From JABDBE01 sp963832245 (GTDB lineage: Bacteria; Acidobacteriota; Terriglobia; Terriglobales; Acidobacteriaceae): DNA of 64,000 nucleotides. The stretch lies in contig CAWHTG010000002.1 in assembly GCA_963832245.1 (NCBI GenBank), positions 124,001-188,000 of the forward strand, in the 5' to 3' direction. Below, one piece after another: positions 33,766-42,099 of this stretch; position 1 is the stretch's first letter; each line of letters opens with the position of its first letter. A program made the translations under genes and the position numbers. The notes below the pieces were generated by a model, which was not told where the DNA came from, searched no databases, and saw only the letters and a list, made by a program, of their open reading frames with translations.

Positions 33766-34368
33766 TTGCCTAACCTTCCGCCCCAAAATCTAACTGTGGC
33801 TACAACCGGCGCCAGCGGGTCTTTATTCCTCAAGCATCTGCTAGTCACAGTCGAACGCGAAAAGCGAATCCACATCGTGAACTTCATCGCCTCCGACAGC
33901 GCCCTGCGCGTCATGGCCGAGGAACTCACCCTCCGCGGACGCAGCAACCTGGTCAGCCAAATTCTGGGGAAGGCTTCCCGCAAAATTCATCAACAGTCGA
34001 ACGCCGACATCGGAGCCAACATCGCCAGCGGCTCTTATCCCGCCGACGCCATGGTCGTGATCCCCTGCAGCGTGGGCACGCTCGCCCGCATCGCCAACGG
34101 CATCGCCTCCCACCTGATCGAGCGCGCCGCCGACGTCTGCCTCAAAGAGAATCGCCCCTTAGTCCTGTGCGTGCGCGAAACTCCGCTCAACAAAATCCAC
34201 ATCCGCAACATGTACCGTGCCGCCGACGCGGGCGCTACAGTCTTCCCCCTAATCCCGACCTTCTACAACCGCCCCGCAAGCTTGGATGCCATGGCCCGCG
34301 AGTTCGTCAACCGCGTCCTAGCCCACATCGGCCTACCCCAACCCAACTCCTACCGCTGGAAGGGCTAA
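33766..34368 (+). CDS. ubiX: Flavin prenyltransferase UbiX
   Basis: UbiX joins dimethylallyl phosphate to FMN, making the prenylated flavin cofactor of UbiD-type decarboxylases. The 200-residue protein shows TVATTGASGSLFLKHLL (FMN site), MVVIPCSVGTLARIANGIASHLIERAADVCLKENRPLVLCVRETPLNKIHIRNM, and AGATVFPLIPTFYNRP, all classical UbiX segments. The longest frame starts at 33664, but TTG 33766 is preferred: GAGGAG lies just upstream and the earlier part overlaps a palindrome. No ubiD is in the window, so the target (menaquinone pathway or another decarboxylase) is unknown. Confidence 0.92.
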   Translation: MPNLPPQNLTVATTGASGSLFLKHLLVTVEREKRIHIVNFIASDSALRVMAEELTLRGRSNLVSQILGKASRKIHQQSNADIGANIASGSYPADAMVVIPCSVGTLARIANGIASHLIERAADVCLKENRPLVLCVRETPLNKIHIRNMYRAADAGATVFPLIPTFYNRPASLDAMAREFVNRVLAHIGLPQPNSYRWKG

Positions 34369-34746
34369 CCTTATTCAATCGACGACTTCAACTAGGGTCT
34401 TTAATGCAAGAGATCGGATACTTTCCAGGGAGACTTCAAGTGTAGAAACACGTAGGTGCCGGGGCGAGATTCCCATGGGACATGTCCGGCGGAGCGGAGG
34501 TCCATGGGTGTCTGAGCCCCACAAGACTCAGAGTCTGTTCGGAAAATAGAACAAGAATGAGTTTGTTGATGCTGGCGCTTGCCCTTAGTGTAACAAAGGG
34601 CTCTGCAGTACGCGGGGCCCTGCATTTAGGCTTTCCCCCATCCACTGTGTAAGGGCCCCGCGCGGTTTGTTCCTTGGTTTTCCATCCGGCTTCTCAACTG
34701 CAACCTGCAGTTGGCGGTATAATTCCGCTTATTGGAGGGAACCTGT
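34369..34746. other. Structured gap between ubiX and the small secreted protein
   Basis: These 378 bases have no gene. GCCCTT/AAGGGC (34581-34601) and a perfect 11-bp pair CGCGGGGCCCT/AGGGCCCCGCG (34611-34621 with 34652-34662, 30-base loop) are followed by GGTTTGTTCCTTGGTTTT. This could be a terminator or part of a small RNA. The promoter of the next gene lies at 34718-34723. Confidence 0.45.
34718..34723 (+). promoter_or_regulatory. -10 box of the small secreted protein gene
   Basis: A consensus TATAAT stands 23 bases before the ATG at 34747. The -35 is weak (TCAACT at 34694, 18-bp spacer). Confidence 0.45.
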
Positions 34747-35109
34747 ATGCGAACTTCCGGTCTCCTCATCCTTCTGCTGTGCGGATTGGTTTCGGTTTGT
34801 GGGGCCAGCGACTCATCGCGGCAGAGTGCGTCGCAACCAAGTTCGCTAGGCGCAGATTTGTCCACCCCTTCAGCGATCGCTCCCCACGACTCCATCAAGC
34901 TGTCATTGAGTGATCTCGCGGAGTGGGAATCTCGCGGCTTCGACTCCGAGCGTGACGGAGATGTGACCTGCTACACGATCCAGAACTTTCTGGTGAAGCG
35001 CAAGCGCTATTCCGATTTCACCGAGCCGTACGGTTATTCGACCTGTCTGCCTTCGTCGAAGTACAGCGTGAGGAAGGTCGAGGATCCGGGTACGGCTTCG
35101 CAGCGTTGA
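34747..35109 (+). CDS. Small exported protein of unknown function
   Basis: The 120-residue product begins with a signal sequence (LLILLLCGLVSVCGAS), possibly a lipoprotein signal because a cysteine lies in the cleavage region. The mature part is short, with DLAEWESRGFDSERDGDVTCYTIQNFLVKRKRYSDFTEPYGYSTCLPSSKYSVRK. The two cysteines (in VTCYT and STCLP) could form a disulfide. GGAGG 7 bases before ATG 34747 and a TATAAT promoter support it as a real, independently expressed gene. I do not recognise the family well enough to name it. Confidence 0.65.
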   Translation: MRTSGLLILLLCGLVSVCGASDSSRQSASQPSSLGADLSTPSAIAPHDSIKLSLSDLAEWESRGFDSERDGDVTCYTIQNFLVKRKRYSDFTEPYGYSTCLPSSKYSVRKVEDPGTASQR

Positions 35110-35151
35110 GATTGTGCATCTGCTTAGGCGTCGTGAGTTTTGACTTAGCGC

Positions 35152-35175
35152 GGCACGGGCGTGGACGCCCGCGCC
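35152..35175. repeat. Tetraloop palindrome (family B)
   Basis: GGCACGGGCG-TGGA-CGCCCGCGCC pairs with one mismatch. It lies in the 139-base gap before the ECF sigma gene. Confidence 0.65.
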
Positions 35176-35248
35176 TACATTTTTCCCCGTCTTGAATTAT
35201 TCTGCGTGACCTTTTCCACCGGCATTCGTTTATATCATTAGAGGCGCG

Positions 35249-35875
35249 ATGGTGGTTCGAGCACCGGCATCGAGGCGGTCCCCGGAGCGGGCGGAGGAAC
35301 GTGCGCTGGTCGAGGCTGCCCAGAAGGATCCCTCCCGCTTTGCCGAACTCTACGAGATTAACTTTGAGCGGGTGTATGCGTTCATCGCGCGGAGGGTGGG
35401 CGACCGCGATGCGGCTGAGGATTTGACCTCAGAGGTGTTTCACAAGGCGCTGGCCAACCTTCGCCAATTCGAATGGCGCGGTTCGCCGTTTGCGGCTTGG
35501 TTGATCAGGATTGCGGCCAATGCGATTGCGGATCGCGCGCATCGGGCGGGGAGGGAGTTGGCGGTAGACGATCCTCCGGAGATGGGTGAATAGGCGAGCG
35601 CTCTGGTCGATCTCGAGGATGTGGAACACCGGGCGTGCTTGTTTCGTTTGGTGGAGCAGCTTCCTGAGGATCAGCGGCGGGTCATCGCCCTGCGGTTTGC
35701 CGAGGAGAAAAGTATTCGCGAAATCGCGGAGGCTTTGGGGCGCACCGAAGGCGCGGTGAAGCAGTTGCAGCTCCGGGGCTTGCAAAGTCTGCGGGCGCAG
35801 ATCAAAGACAGAGAACTACAAAGGGCGCGAAGTAACACGAAGGGAAACACGAAGCCGGGTGGCAAAGATGCCTAG
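35249..35875 (+). pseudogene. ECF-type RNA polymerase sigma factor interrupted by an in-frame TAG
   Basis: Codons 1-114 encode sigma region 2 (ALVEAAQKDPSRFAELYEINFERVYAFIARRVGDRDAAEDLTSEVFHKAL). A TAG at 35591-35593 then stops the frame. The same frame continues without shift into region 4: HRACLFRLVEQLPEDQRRVIALRFAEEKSIREIAEALGRTEGAVKQLQLRGL, ending at 35875. The whole would be a normal ECF sigma factor of about 207 residues, with the stop in the region 2-4 linker. The downstream half has no good ribosome binding site (a GTG at 35621 is the first likely start). It is either a recent nonsense mutation, a sequencing error or readthrough. The 3' end overlaps the VOC gene by 8 bp. Confidence 0.8.
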
Positions 35876-37319
35876 CCGCAGCTTGACCGAACAACTCGAC
35901 GAGGCCGTACAGGCGGCGATCAATAACCCTGCTGTGCCCATCCCGCGCGGGGACTCCGGCGTGAGTCCTCTGGTCCGCGTTGCCGTCGAGTTGCGCGATC
36001 TGCCGCGAGAAAATTTCAAAATGCGTTTGAAGAAAGATTTGGAAAGGAGCATTTCGATGGCGACCACGACAGCGCCTACAACTGCAACACGCACCTCCGC
36101 AGCCCCGAGGCTGGCTTTCAAGGATGCGGCGAAAGCGATCGAATTCTATAAGAAGGCTTTCGGAGCAAAGGAAATCATGCGTTTCGACACCGGAAGGGGA
36201 ATCCCGCACGCGGAAATCATGATTGGAGATTCGGTCGTCATGTTGTGCGAGGAGTGGCCTGAGGGAGGCCGGTACAGCGTAGAAACGACGGGCAGTTCGC
36301 CAGTAAGCATGTCGATCCAGGTTCCCGACGCGGATGCCTTCGCGGAGCACGCTGTGGCGGCTGGGGCCAAACTGACAGCCCCGATCGCAGACCAGTTCTA
36401 TGGATACCGCGAGGGAACCTTGCTCGATCCGTTCGGATACACGTGGGGCGTGTCTATGGTGAAGGAGGAGATGTCGGTTGAAGAAATGCACCGCCGCTTC
36501 CGGGCGATGATGAAAGAAGGAGAGACAAAAAAGCCGGCGGCGAATCCGATTCCCCGCGGATTCCGCACGGTGACGCCGTACATGATTGCAGAGGACGGTC
36601 CGGCGCTGCTGGAGTTTGCCAAGCAGGCCTTCGGCGCCGAAGAGACGTTTCGCGCGGTAGGACCGGCCGGCGGTCTGCACGGCGAAGTACGCATCGGCGA
36701 TTCCATGCTCATGATGGGCGGAGGTATCCCCGGCCAGCAGTTCCGCGCTACGGCGAACACCCACGCGCTCCACCTCTACCTCCCAGACTGTGATGCGGTT
36801 TACCAACGGGCGCTGCTGGCGGGCGCTACGTCCATTAGTGAACCCAAGGAGCAGGAATACGGGGAGCGTTCGGGCGGCGTCAAGGATCCGGCGGGGAACA
36901 TCTGGTATATCGCGACGCACCAGGGCAAGAGCTACATTCCCAAAGGACTGAACAGCGTCAACGTGTACATGCTTCCGCTGCGGGCAGAGCCCGTGATCAC
37001 CTTCTTGAAGCGGGCTTTCGGAGCACGGGAGCTTGGGAAATACGCATCGCCCGACGGAGTGGTTCATCATGCGGAGATACGCGTCGGCGACTCGGTCGTG
37101 GAAATGGGCGAGCCCCAGGGAAAGTACCAGCCCATGCCCACGATGTTCTATGTGTACGTGCCTGATTGCGATGCAGTCTATCAGCGTGCGTTGCAGGCGG
37201 GTGCGACTTCGATCGCCGAACCCGTCGACCAGCCCTATGGCGACCGCAATGGTGCAGTAAAGGACGCCTGCGGCAATCAGTGGTACATCGCGACGCACAT
37301 TAAGGACGTGGCTTCTTAG
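35868..37319 (+). CDS. Triple VOC/PhnB-like protein with sigma-associated N-terminal segment
   Basis: The 483-residue protein starts with a 60-residue helical segment (SLTEQLDEAVQAA...VRVAVELRDLPRENFKMRLKKDLERS). Three consecutive VOC (glyoxalase/PhnB-type) domains follow, at about 75-200, 220-350 and 360-480, each with an AIEFYKKAFGA- or LLEFAKQAFGA-like motif, an EIRVGDSVV strand and a DPFGYTWGV/DPAGNIWYIAT end. The L-RDLPxxxF segment resembles the N-terminus of proteins encoded next to ECF sigma factors and may contact sigma; this is inference. ATG 35868 overlaps the sigma gene by 8 bp; GTG 35859 is an alternative start. PhnB-like VOC domains often lack known enzymatic activity. Confidence 0.8.
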   Translation: MPSRSLTEQLDEAVQAAINNPAVPIPRGDSGVSPLVRVAVELRDLPRENFKMRLKKDLERSISMATTTAPTTATRTSAAPRLAFKDAAKAIEFYKKAFGAKEIMRFDTGRGIPHAEIMIGDSVVMLCEEWPEGGRYSVETTGSSPVSMSIQVPDADAFAEHAVAAGAKLTAPIADQFYGYREGTLLDPFGYTWGVSMVKEEMSVEEMHRRFRAMMKEGETKKPAANPIPRGFRTVTPYMIAEDGPALLEFAKQAFGAEETFRAVGPAGGLHGEVRIGDSMLMMGGGIPGQQFRATANTHALHLYLPDCDAVYQRALLAGATSISEPKEQEYGERSGGVKDPAGNIWYIATHQGKSYIPKGLNSVNVYMLPLRAEPVITFLKRAFGARELGKYASPDGVVHHAEIRVGDSVVEMGEPQGKYQPMPTMFYVYVPDCDAVYQRALQAGATSIAEPVDQPYGDRNGAVKDACGNQWYIATHIKDVAS

Positions 37320-37386
37320 GGTTCGCTAGCACTTGTCGGACCGGGGCGATCGGCGCTCCGGTCCAGCCAAGGTTCTCCGCAACCAA

Positions 37387-38967
37387 CTATGCTTTCTTAC
37401 AAAACTCGCTGCGATGGCGGCTGTAGAAAATGTAGATCAAAAGCCCAAGACCCAGCCAGATCACAAAGCGCAGCCAGGTGATGACGGTAAGCCCGGTCAT
37501 GAGCCCGCCGCACAATACAATCGAGATCAGTGGGAACCACGGCACGAAAGGTACTTTAAACACGCGCTTGCGATCCGGTTGGGTGCGACGCAGGATGATG
37601 ACTCCGAGCGACACCAGCACAAAGGCGAAGAGGGTGCCGATGTTCGAGAGGTCGGCAGCGTCGCTGATGGCAAAGATCCCGGCTGGCATACCCACTGCGA
37701 ATCCCGCGATCCAAGTGGATAGATGCGGCGTTTTGAAGCGTGGGTGGACCTTCGAGAACAGCTTGGGAAAAAGCCCGTCGCGCGACATGGCGTACCAGAT
37801 GCGGGCTTGGCCGTACTGAAAGACCAGCAACGACGAAATCATTCCGGTCAGGGCGCCAATCACGATGATGGAACGCGACCAGCGGTTTGCGGCCAACGTT
37901 TGCAAGGCGTAGGCCACCGGGGCCTGGGCAGCTTCTCCCGAGACGAAGGTCGTGTATTTCATCATGCCCAGCAGAACAATCGACACGCCGATGTAGAGCA
38001 CGGTGCACACAATCAGCGAGCCGATAATCCCGATGGGCAAGTCGCGTTGCGGATTTCTCGCCTCTTCCGCCGCCGTCGAAACCGAATCGAAGCCGATGTA
38101 GGTGAAGAACACGATGGCACCGCCGGTAACGATCCCGCCGAATCCCGAAGGTGCGAATGGCCTCCAGTTGGAGGGGTTCACCAGCGCGCCCCCTACCATG
38201 AGAAAGATGAGAATGGCGCCGATCTTGATGGCAACCATCACATTGTTGGCCTCGGCGGACTCGCGCACTCCGCGCACCAACAGCACAGTGAGAATAAAAA
38301 TAATCACGAAGGCGGGGACGTTGAAGTAGGATCCCGTCCAGTGGCCCGACTCCCACACCGGAGTGGACCAGCGGTTCGGCAGGTTAAGACCGAAAGAAGC
38401 CAGCTGTGATTTCGTGTAAGCGCTGAATCCAATGGCCACGACCACGTTGCTAACGACATATTCCAGAATCAGGTCCCAGCCAATGATCCAGGCAAAAATC
38501 TCGCCCAGGGTGGCGTAAGAATAAGTGTAGGCGCTGCCCGCGATCGGGATCATCGACGCCAGTTCCGCATAGCACAAACCGGCAAAGCTGCACGCAACCG
38601 CGACCAGGAGGAAAGAAATGGCGATGGAGGGTCCAGCCGCGGGGCGTCCGTGCATGAGCACATTCGCTGCGTTGCCGCCGCGGAGGAAGTTCACGATCAG
38701 GTCGAGCACCTGCGCGTGCAGAATCGATGGCGCCTGAAAATATTCTCCCGCCGCCGCGGTCCCGGTGAGAACGAATATGCCCGAGCCGATGATTGCGCCG
38801 ATGCCAAGTGCCGTCAGCGACCAGGGCCCCAGCGACTTCTCTAGCCGCTTCCCGGGCTCATTCGCATCCGCGATCAACTTGTCGATAGACTTGCAACACA
38901 GAAGCTGGCTGCCAGTATTTCGGGCTTCCGTCCTTGCCAACGGAGTTGTCGTCGGTAGTTGTGCCAA
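37387..38967 (-). CDS. APC-superfamily amino acid permease
   Basis: The 526-residue inner-membrane transporter has at least 12 hydrophobic segments. TM1 contains the APC substrate loop GIGAIIGSGIFVLTG, followed by AGPSIAISFLLVAVACSFAGLCYAELASMIPIAGSAYTYSYATLGE. The pattern fits the YfnA/cationic amino acid transporter branch, so a cationic or broad amino acid substrate is likely but unproven. An insertion of about 30 residues after TM1 (FQAPSILHAQVLDLIVNFLRGGNAANVLMHGRP) is longer than usual in the family. The TTG start at 38967 has AGGAG about 11 bases upstream. The 109-base upstream gap holds TTAGCA-type repeats. Confidence 0.88.
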   Translation of the reverse strand: MAQLPTTTPLARTEARNTGSQLLCCKSIDKLIADANEPGKRLEKSLGPWSLTALGIGAIIGSGIFVLTGTAAAGEYFQAPSILHAQVLDLIVNFLRGGNAANVLMHGRPAAGPSIAISFLLVAVACSFAGLCYAELASMIPIAGSAYTYSYATLGEIFAWIIGWDLILEYVVSNVVVAIGFSAYTKSQLASFGLNLPNRWSTPVWESGHWTGSYFNVPAFVIIFILTVLLVRGVRESAEANNVMVAIKIGAILIFLMVGGALVNPSNWRPFAPSGFGGIVTGGAIVFFTYIGFDSVSTAAEEARNPQRDLPIGIIGSLIVCTVLYIGVSIVLLGMMKYTTFVSGEAAQAPVAYALQTLAANRWSRSIIVIGALTGMISSLLVFQYGQARIWYAMSRDGLFPKLFSKVHPRFKTPHLSTWIAGFAVGMPAGIFAISDAADLSNIGTLFAFVLVSLGVIILRRTQPDRKRVFKVPFVPWFPLISIVLCGGLMTGLTVITWLRFVIWLGLGLLIYIFYSRHRSEFCKKA

Positions 38968-38989
38968 AGGGCGTTGTCTCCTGGAATTC

Positions 38990-39065
38990 GGCAGTTAGCA
39001 ATTGGCACTTAACACTTAGCATTCAGCACCCAGCCCCAAGGGCCAAGTGCCAAATGCGAGCTGCC
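38990..39065. repeat. TTAGCA/TGCCAA-type degenerate repeats
   Basis: CAGTTAGCAATTGGCACTTA, AACACTTAGCATTCAGCACC and GGGCCAAGTGCCAAATGCGA follow one another upstream of the permease. They are of the same kind as the runs at 31641, 31927 and 61915. Confidence 0.5.
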
Positions 39066-39076
39066 CAGTGCTGACT

Positions 39077-39238
39077 TCATCGCTTCGCTGCGCCGCGCGC
39101 CAACTTCTTCACTTTGCGCTTCTTCGAGCCACGAGCGTACTCCCGCGGCTTCAGCGGCTTTTCGGTTTTCATTTTCTTACGTGATGCCCGTTTTGCTTTC
39201 TTTCGTTCTTCCTTGCTCAGTTTCGTAGTATTAGCCAT
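39077..39238 (-). CDS. Very small, highly basic protein (53 aa)
   Basis: The ATG at 39238 has AGAGGA close upstream and opens a 53-residue frame: MANTTKLSKEERKKAKRASR, then KKMKTEKPLKPREYARGSKK and RKVKKLARGAAKR. About 40 per cent of residues are Lys or Arg and there is no hydrophobic core, so it should bind nucleic acid or the ribosome, or be intrinsically disordered. It lies 27 bp downstream of uvrD in the same direction and is probably co-transcribed. It was found by reading the strand directly. I do not know a named family. Confidence 0.65.
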   Translation of the reverse strand: MANTTKLSKEERKKAKRASRKKMKTEKPLKPREYARGSKKRKVKKLARGAAKR

Positions 39239-39265
39239 TAATCCTCTCGTTCAAAAAGTTAGAAC

Positions 39266-41890
39266 TCAAGCCCGCTCCAACTGGGCATACTTCTCCACCA
39301 GCTTCTTCAAACCGAAGCGAGGGAATTGTACCGTAATCTTGGCCTCTTCACCGTCGCCTTCTCGATGATAAACCGTGCCTTCGCCGTATTTGGGATGCCG
39401 CACCCTCTGTCCCGGCCGGAACCCCTTCTTGCCCTTGGGTTCCTCTACCGGCACTTTTGGGATAGTAAATTTCTTTCCCCGCGACGCGAAAAACTCTGCA
39501 ATGTTGTCGATGGAATTGTAGCTGCGTCCAGAATATGCGGGAGCCTTCGGTTTGGGGGCCGCGGTCCAGTTCGCCCCGCTCTGATCCTCATCCTCGTAAG
39601 CGTAGTGGGGCTGTTCCTGTGGCAGATCGTGTGGCGCGGACACTCTTGTCCGCGAAGACTCGCGCTTCCGCCGCGACCCTCCCAGTTCCTCCACCAACTC
39701 CGCCGGCACTTCTTCCAGAAATCGCGAGGGCACGCTGGCCTCCGGCAAATCTGTTCCGTAACGCCGTCGATAAACCGCCCGGGTCAAGATTAGAGTATCC
39801 ATCGCCCGGGTCATCCCCACATAGCACAACCGCCGTTCTTCTTCGATATCGTCCGGCTGCAAAAAAGTGCGCGAATGGGGGAACAATCCCTCTTCCAGCC
39901 CGCATAGAAATACCAGAGAAAACTCGAGGCCCTTGGCGGCGTGCAGAGTCATCAGGGTAATCTGGGCGCGCTCATCGTACGCATCTGCATCGCTCACCAG
40001 CGCCGCATGATCGAGAAACTGATCCAGCGTTTCGCCCCGATCGCGCGAATCCATAGCCGCATTCACCAACTCGCGCAAGTTCTCAATCCGCGAGTAAGCC
40101 TCCGGCGTATCTTCCTCCTCAAGCTGCTTGATGTAACCCGTGCGATCGATCAGAAACTTCAAGATTTCCGCCGTACTAGCAGGGCCGCCGGGAGTGCGGA
40201 AGCCAGAATCAGCTTCAGGCTTATCCTGTCTGGAGCGGGCGCCCTCGCCCGCTTCGGACGGGCCCGCGGCCGCGATCGGGATGTCAAGATCAGCACTCCC
40301 GAAGTCGAATGATATGTTCTCGTCTTCGCCGGGGTCGAAAGTAATGTCTGCGTCCTCAGATGATTCGTCGAGCGCGACTGCATCTTCTTCCTCGCGCGCC
40401 GTCTCCTGCAATCGCTCCACATAAGTTCCGGCCAGCATCGCGCGGCCGTCTTCGATCAGCCGCATGAAGCTCTTGAGCGCCGCCAAACCCCGCTGCGGCA
40501 AAAGCTGCCGCCTGATCGCCTCCCCTATCGCGCCCCACAACGACACGCCGGTCTCCAACGCCACCCGCTCCAGGACCTCAATCGTAGTCTTGCCAATGCC
40601 GCGCACCGGTGTGTTGATCACTCGCAGCAGGGAGATCGAGTCATCCACGTTGTGAATGACCTTCAAATACGAAATCATGTCCTTGATTTCGGCCCGCTCA
40701 TAGAACGAAAACCCGCCGACCACTTGATACTTCAACTGATACCGGCGCATAGCCTCTTCAAACAACCGCGACTGTGAGTTCGTGCGGTAGAGGACCGCGG
40801 CCCGCCCATTCTCGCCCTGGTCAACCGCTTCCCGCAAATACTTTGCAATATAGTCCGCCGCAAACAGCGCCTCATTCTCCCCGTCCGGAGCCTCGTAATA
40901 ACCAAGCTTGGTGCCGCCCTGCCGCGACGTCCACAGAGTCTTTCCCTTGCGCTTGAGGTTGTTCGCCACCACCGCCGACGCCGCCTGCAAGATGTTCTGC
41001 GTCGACCGATAGTTCTGTTCCAGCCGAATAATCTTGGCCTCAGGAAAATCTTTTTCAAATTCAAGGATGTTGCGGATGTCCGCTCCGCGCCAGGAATAGA
41101 TCGACTGATCCTCATCTCCAACCGCGCAAATGTTATGCCGGGTTCCGGCAAGCAGCCGCATCAATTCATATTGCGGGCGGTTCGTGTCCTGATACTCATC
41201 GATCAAAATGTACTGAAAACGCCGATTGTAGTATTCGCGAACCTCGGACGAAGCTTTCAGCAAGCGCACGGTTTCGAGCAAAAGGTCATCGAAATCCAGC
41301 GCGTTCGCCTTCGCCAATTCCTTCTTGTATTCGGCGTAAATCTGAGCCACGCGCTCGGTCTTGGGATCGCCTGACTGCAAATAAACTTCCTGCGGATCCA
41401 GCATGTGATTCTTAGCCCACGAAATGTGAGCCAGCACAGCCCGCGGCGTAGTTTGCTTGTCGTCAATTCCCAACCGCCGCATTACCGACTTGACCAGTTG
41501 CGCCTGATCGCTTTCGTCATAAATCACAAAGCTCTTGGTGTGCCCGATCGGCGGCGTGCCCGGAACGGACGAAGGAATGCGCAGCGCTTCGATATCCCGC
41601 CGCAATACGCGCACGCAGAAAGAATGAAACGTAGAGATGACCGGCTTGGCAATCGACAACCCGCCCACCAGCTTATCTACGCGCTCCACCATCTCGGAAG
41701 CGGCTTTGTTGGTGAACGTCATGGCGAGAATGGATTCCGGCATGACGCCAAGATTCTCGATCAGATGAGCGATGCGGTAGGTGATAACGCGAGTCTTCCC
41801 GCTCCCGGCCCCAGCCAGGATGAGGACCGGCCCCTCGGTAGTTTCGACAGCTTCACGCTGCTGCGGATTGAGTTGAGAGAGAAAAGACAA
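39266..41890 (-). CDS. pcrA: UvrD/PcrA-type ATP-dependent DNA helicase
   Basis: The 874-residue superfamily 1A helicase unwinds DNA 3' to 5' in repair and clears protein blocks. Motifs in order: Q motif LNPQQREAV, Walker A GAGSGKTRVITYR, DEYQDTNRPQY (II), GDEDQSIYSWRGAD (III), LEQNYRSTQNIL (IV), LMTLHAAKGLEFSLVFL (V) and VGMTRAMD (VI). The C-terminus has the PcrA RNA polymerase-binding Tudor-like fold (FRPGQRVRHPKYGEGTV). An acidic, low-complexity insertion (about residues 500-575) separates the 1B/2B parts and contains a translated palindrome (40234-40253). A second palindrome (39635-39654) is translated near residue 745. Confidence 0.94.
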   Translation of the reverse strand: MSFLSQLNPQQREAVETTEGPVLILAGAGSGKTRVITYRIAHLIENLGVMPESILAMTFTNKAASEMVERVDKLVGGLSIAKPVISTFHSFCVRVLRRDIEALRIPSSVPGTPPIGHTKSFVIYDESDQAQLVKSVMRRLGIDDKQTTPRAVLAHISWAKNHMLDPQEVYLQSGDPKTERVAQIYAEYKKELAKANALDFDDLLLETVRLLKASSEVREYYNRRFQYILIDEYQDTNRPQYELMRLLAGTRHNICAVGDEDQSIYSWRGADIRNILEFEKDFPEAKIIRLEQNYRSTQNILQAASAVVANNLKRKGKTLWTSRQGGTKLGYYEAPDGENEALFAADYIAKYLREAVDQGENGRAAVLYRTNSQSRLFEEAMRRYQLKYQVVGGFSFYERAEIKDMISYLKVIHNVDDSISLLRVINTPVRGIGKTTIEVLERVALETGVSLWGAIGEAIRRQLLPQRGLAALKSFMRLIEDGRAMLAGTYVERLQETAREEEDAVALDESSEDADITFDPGEDENISFDFGSADLDIPIAAAGPSEAGEGARSRQDKPEADSGFRTPGGPASTAEILKFLIDRTGYIKQLEEEDTPEAYSRIENLRELVNAAMDSRDRGETLDQFLDHAALVSDADAYDERAQITLMTLHAAKGLEFSLVFLCGLEEGLFPHSRTFLQPDDIEEERRLCYVGMTRAMDTLILTRAVYRRRYGTDLPEASVPSRFLEEVPAELVEELGGSRRKRESSRTRVSAPHDLPQEQPHYAYEDEDQSGANWTAAPKPKAPAYSGRSYNSIDNIAEFFASRGKKFTIPKVPVEEPKGKKGFRPGQRVRHPKYGEGTVYHREGDGEEAKITVQFPRFGLKKLVEKYAQLERA
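39635..39654. repeat. Intragenic tetraloop palindrome in uvrD (copy 1)
   Basis: CGCGGACA-CTCT-TGTCCGCG is a perfect 8-bp stem, translated on the minus strand in SRTRVSAP, in the linker before the C-terminal domain. Confidence 0.8.
40234..40253. repeat. Intragenic tetraloop palindrome in uvrD (copy 2)
   Basis: AGCGGGCG-CCCT-CGCCCGCT is a perfect 8-bp stem with the same CCCT loop as in mutS2. It is translated as EAGEGARSRQ inside the acidic insertion. Confidence 0.8.
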
Positions 41891-42033
41891 TGCGGAAGTG
41901 GCTCCGGACCTGATGATTTGATTTTACAGGGAATTGCGATTGCTATGGAGCCCGGTTTTTTCCTGCTGATTTTCAATTGGACACCCCGTAGCCATACCCC
42001 TGGCAAGCTGCAGCCGCGCAGCGGCGGCATTTG

Positions 42034-42094
42034 AAAGCCCGGCACGGAAGTGCCGGGTAAGCTTCCCAGGAGAAAACCGAGTCCCGCAAGGGAC
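42034..42094. repeat. REP unit downstream of the RAYT gene
   Basis: TGAAAGCCCGGCAC-GGAA-GTGCCGGG (hairpin 42038-42057) and the small hairpin GTCCC-GCAA-GGGAC (42081-42094) lie just after the transposase stop. They mirror the units at 42550-42606 on the other side. Confidence 0.8.
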
Positions 42095-42099
42095 GGCAC

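Noticed and set aside
35802..37298. 498-codon minus-strand frame opposite the VOC gene
   Set aside because: The plus-strand triple VOC domains explain the sequence; the reverse translation is Arg/His-rich and without a recognisable domain.
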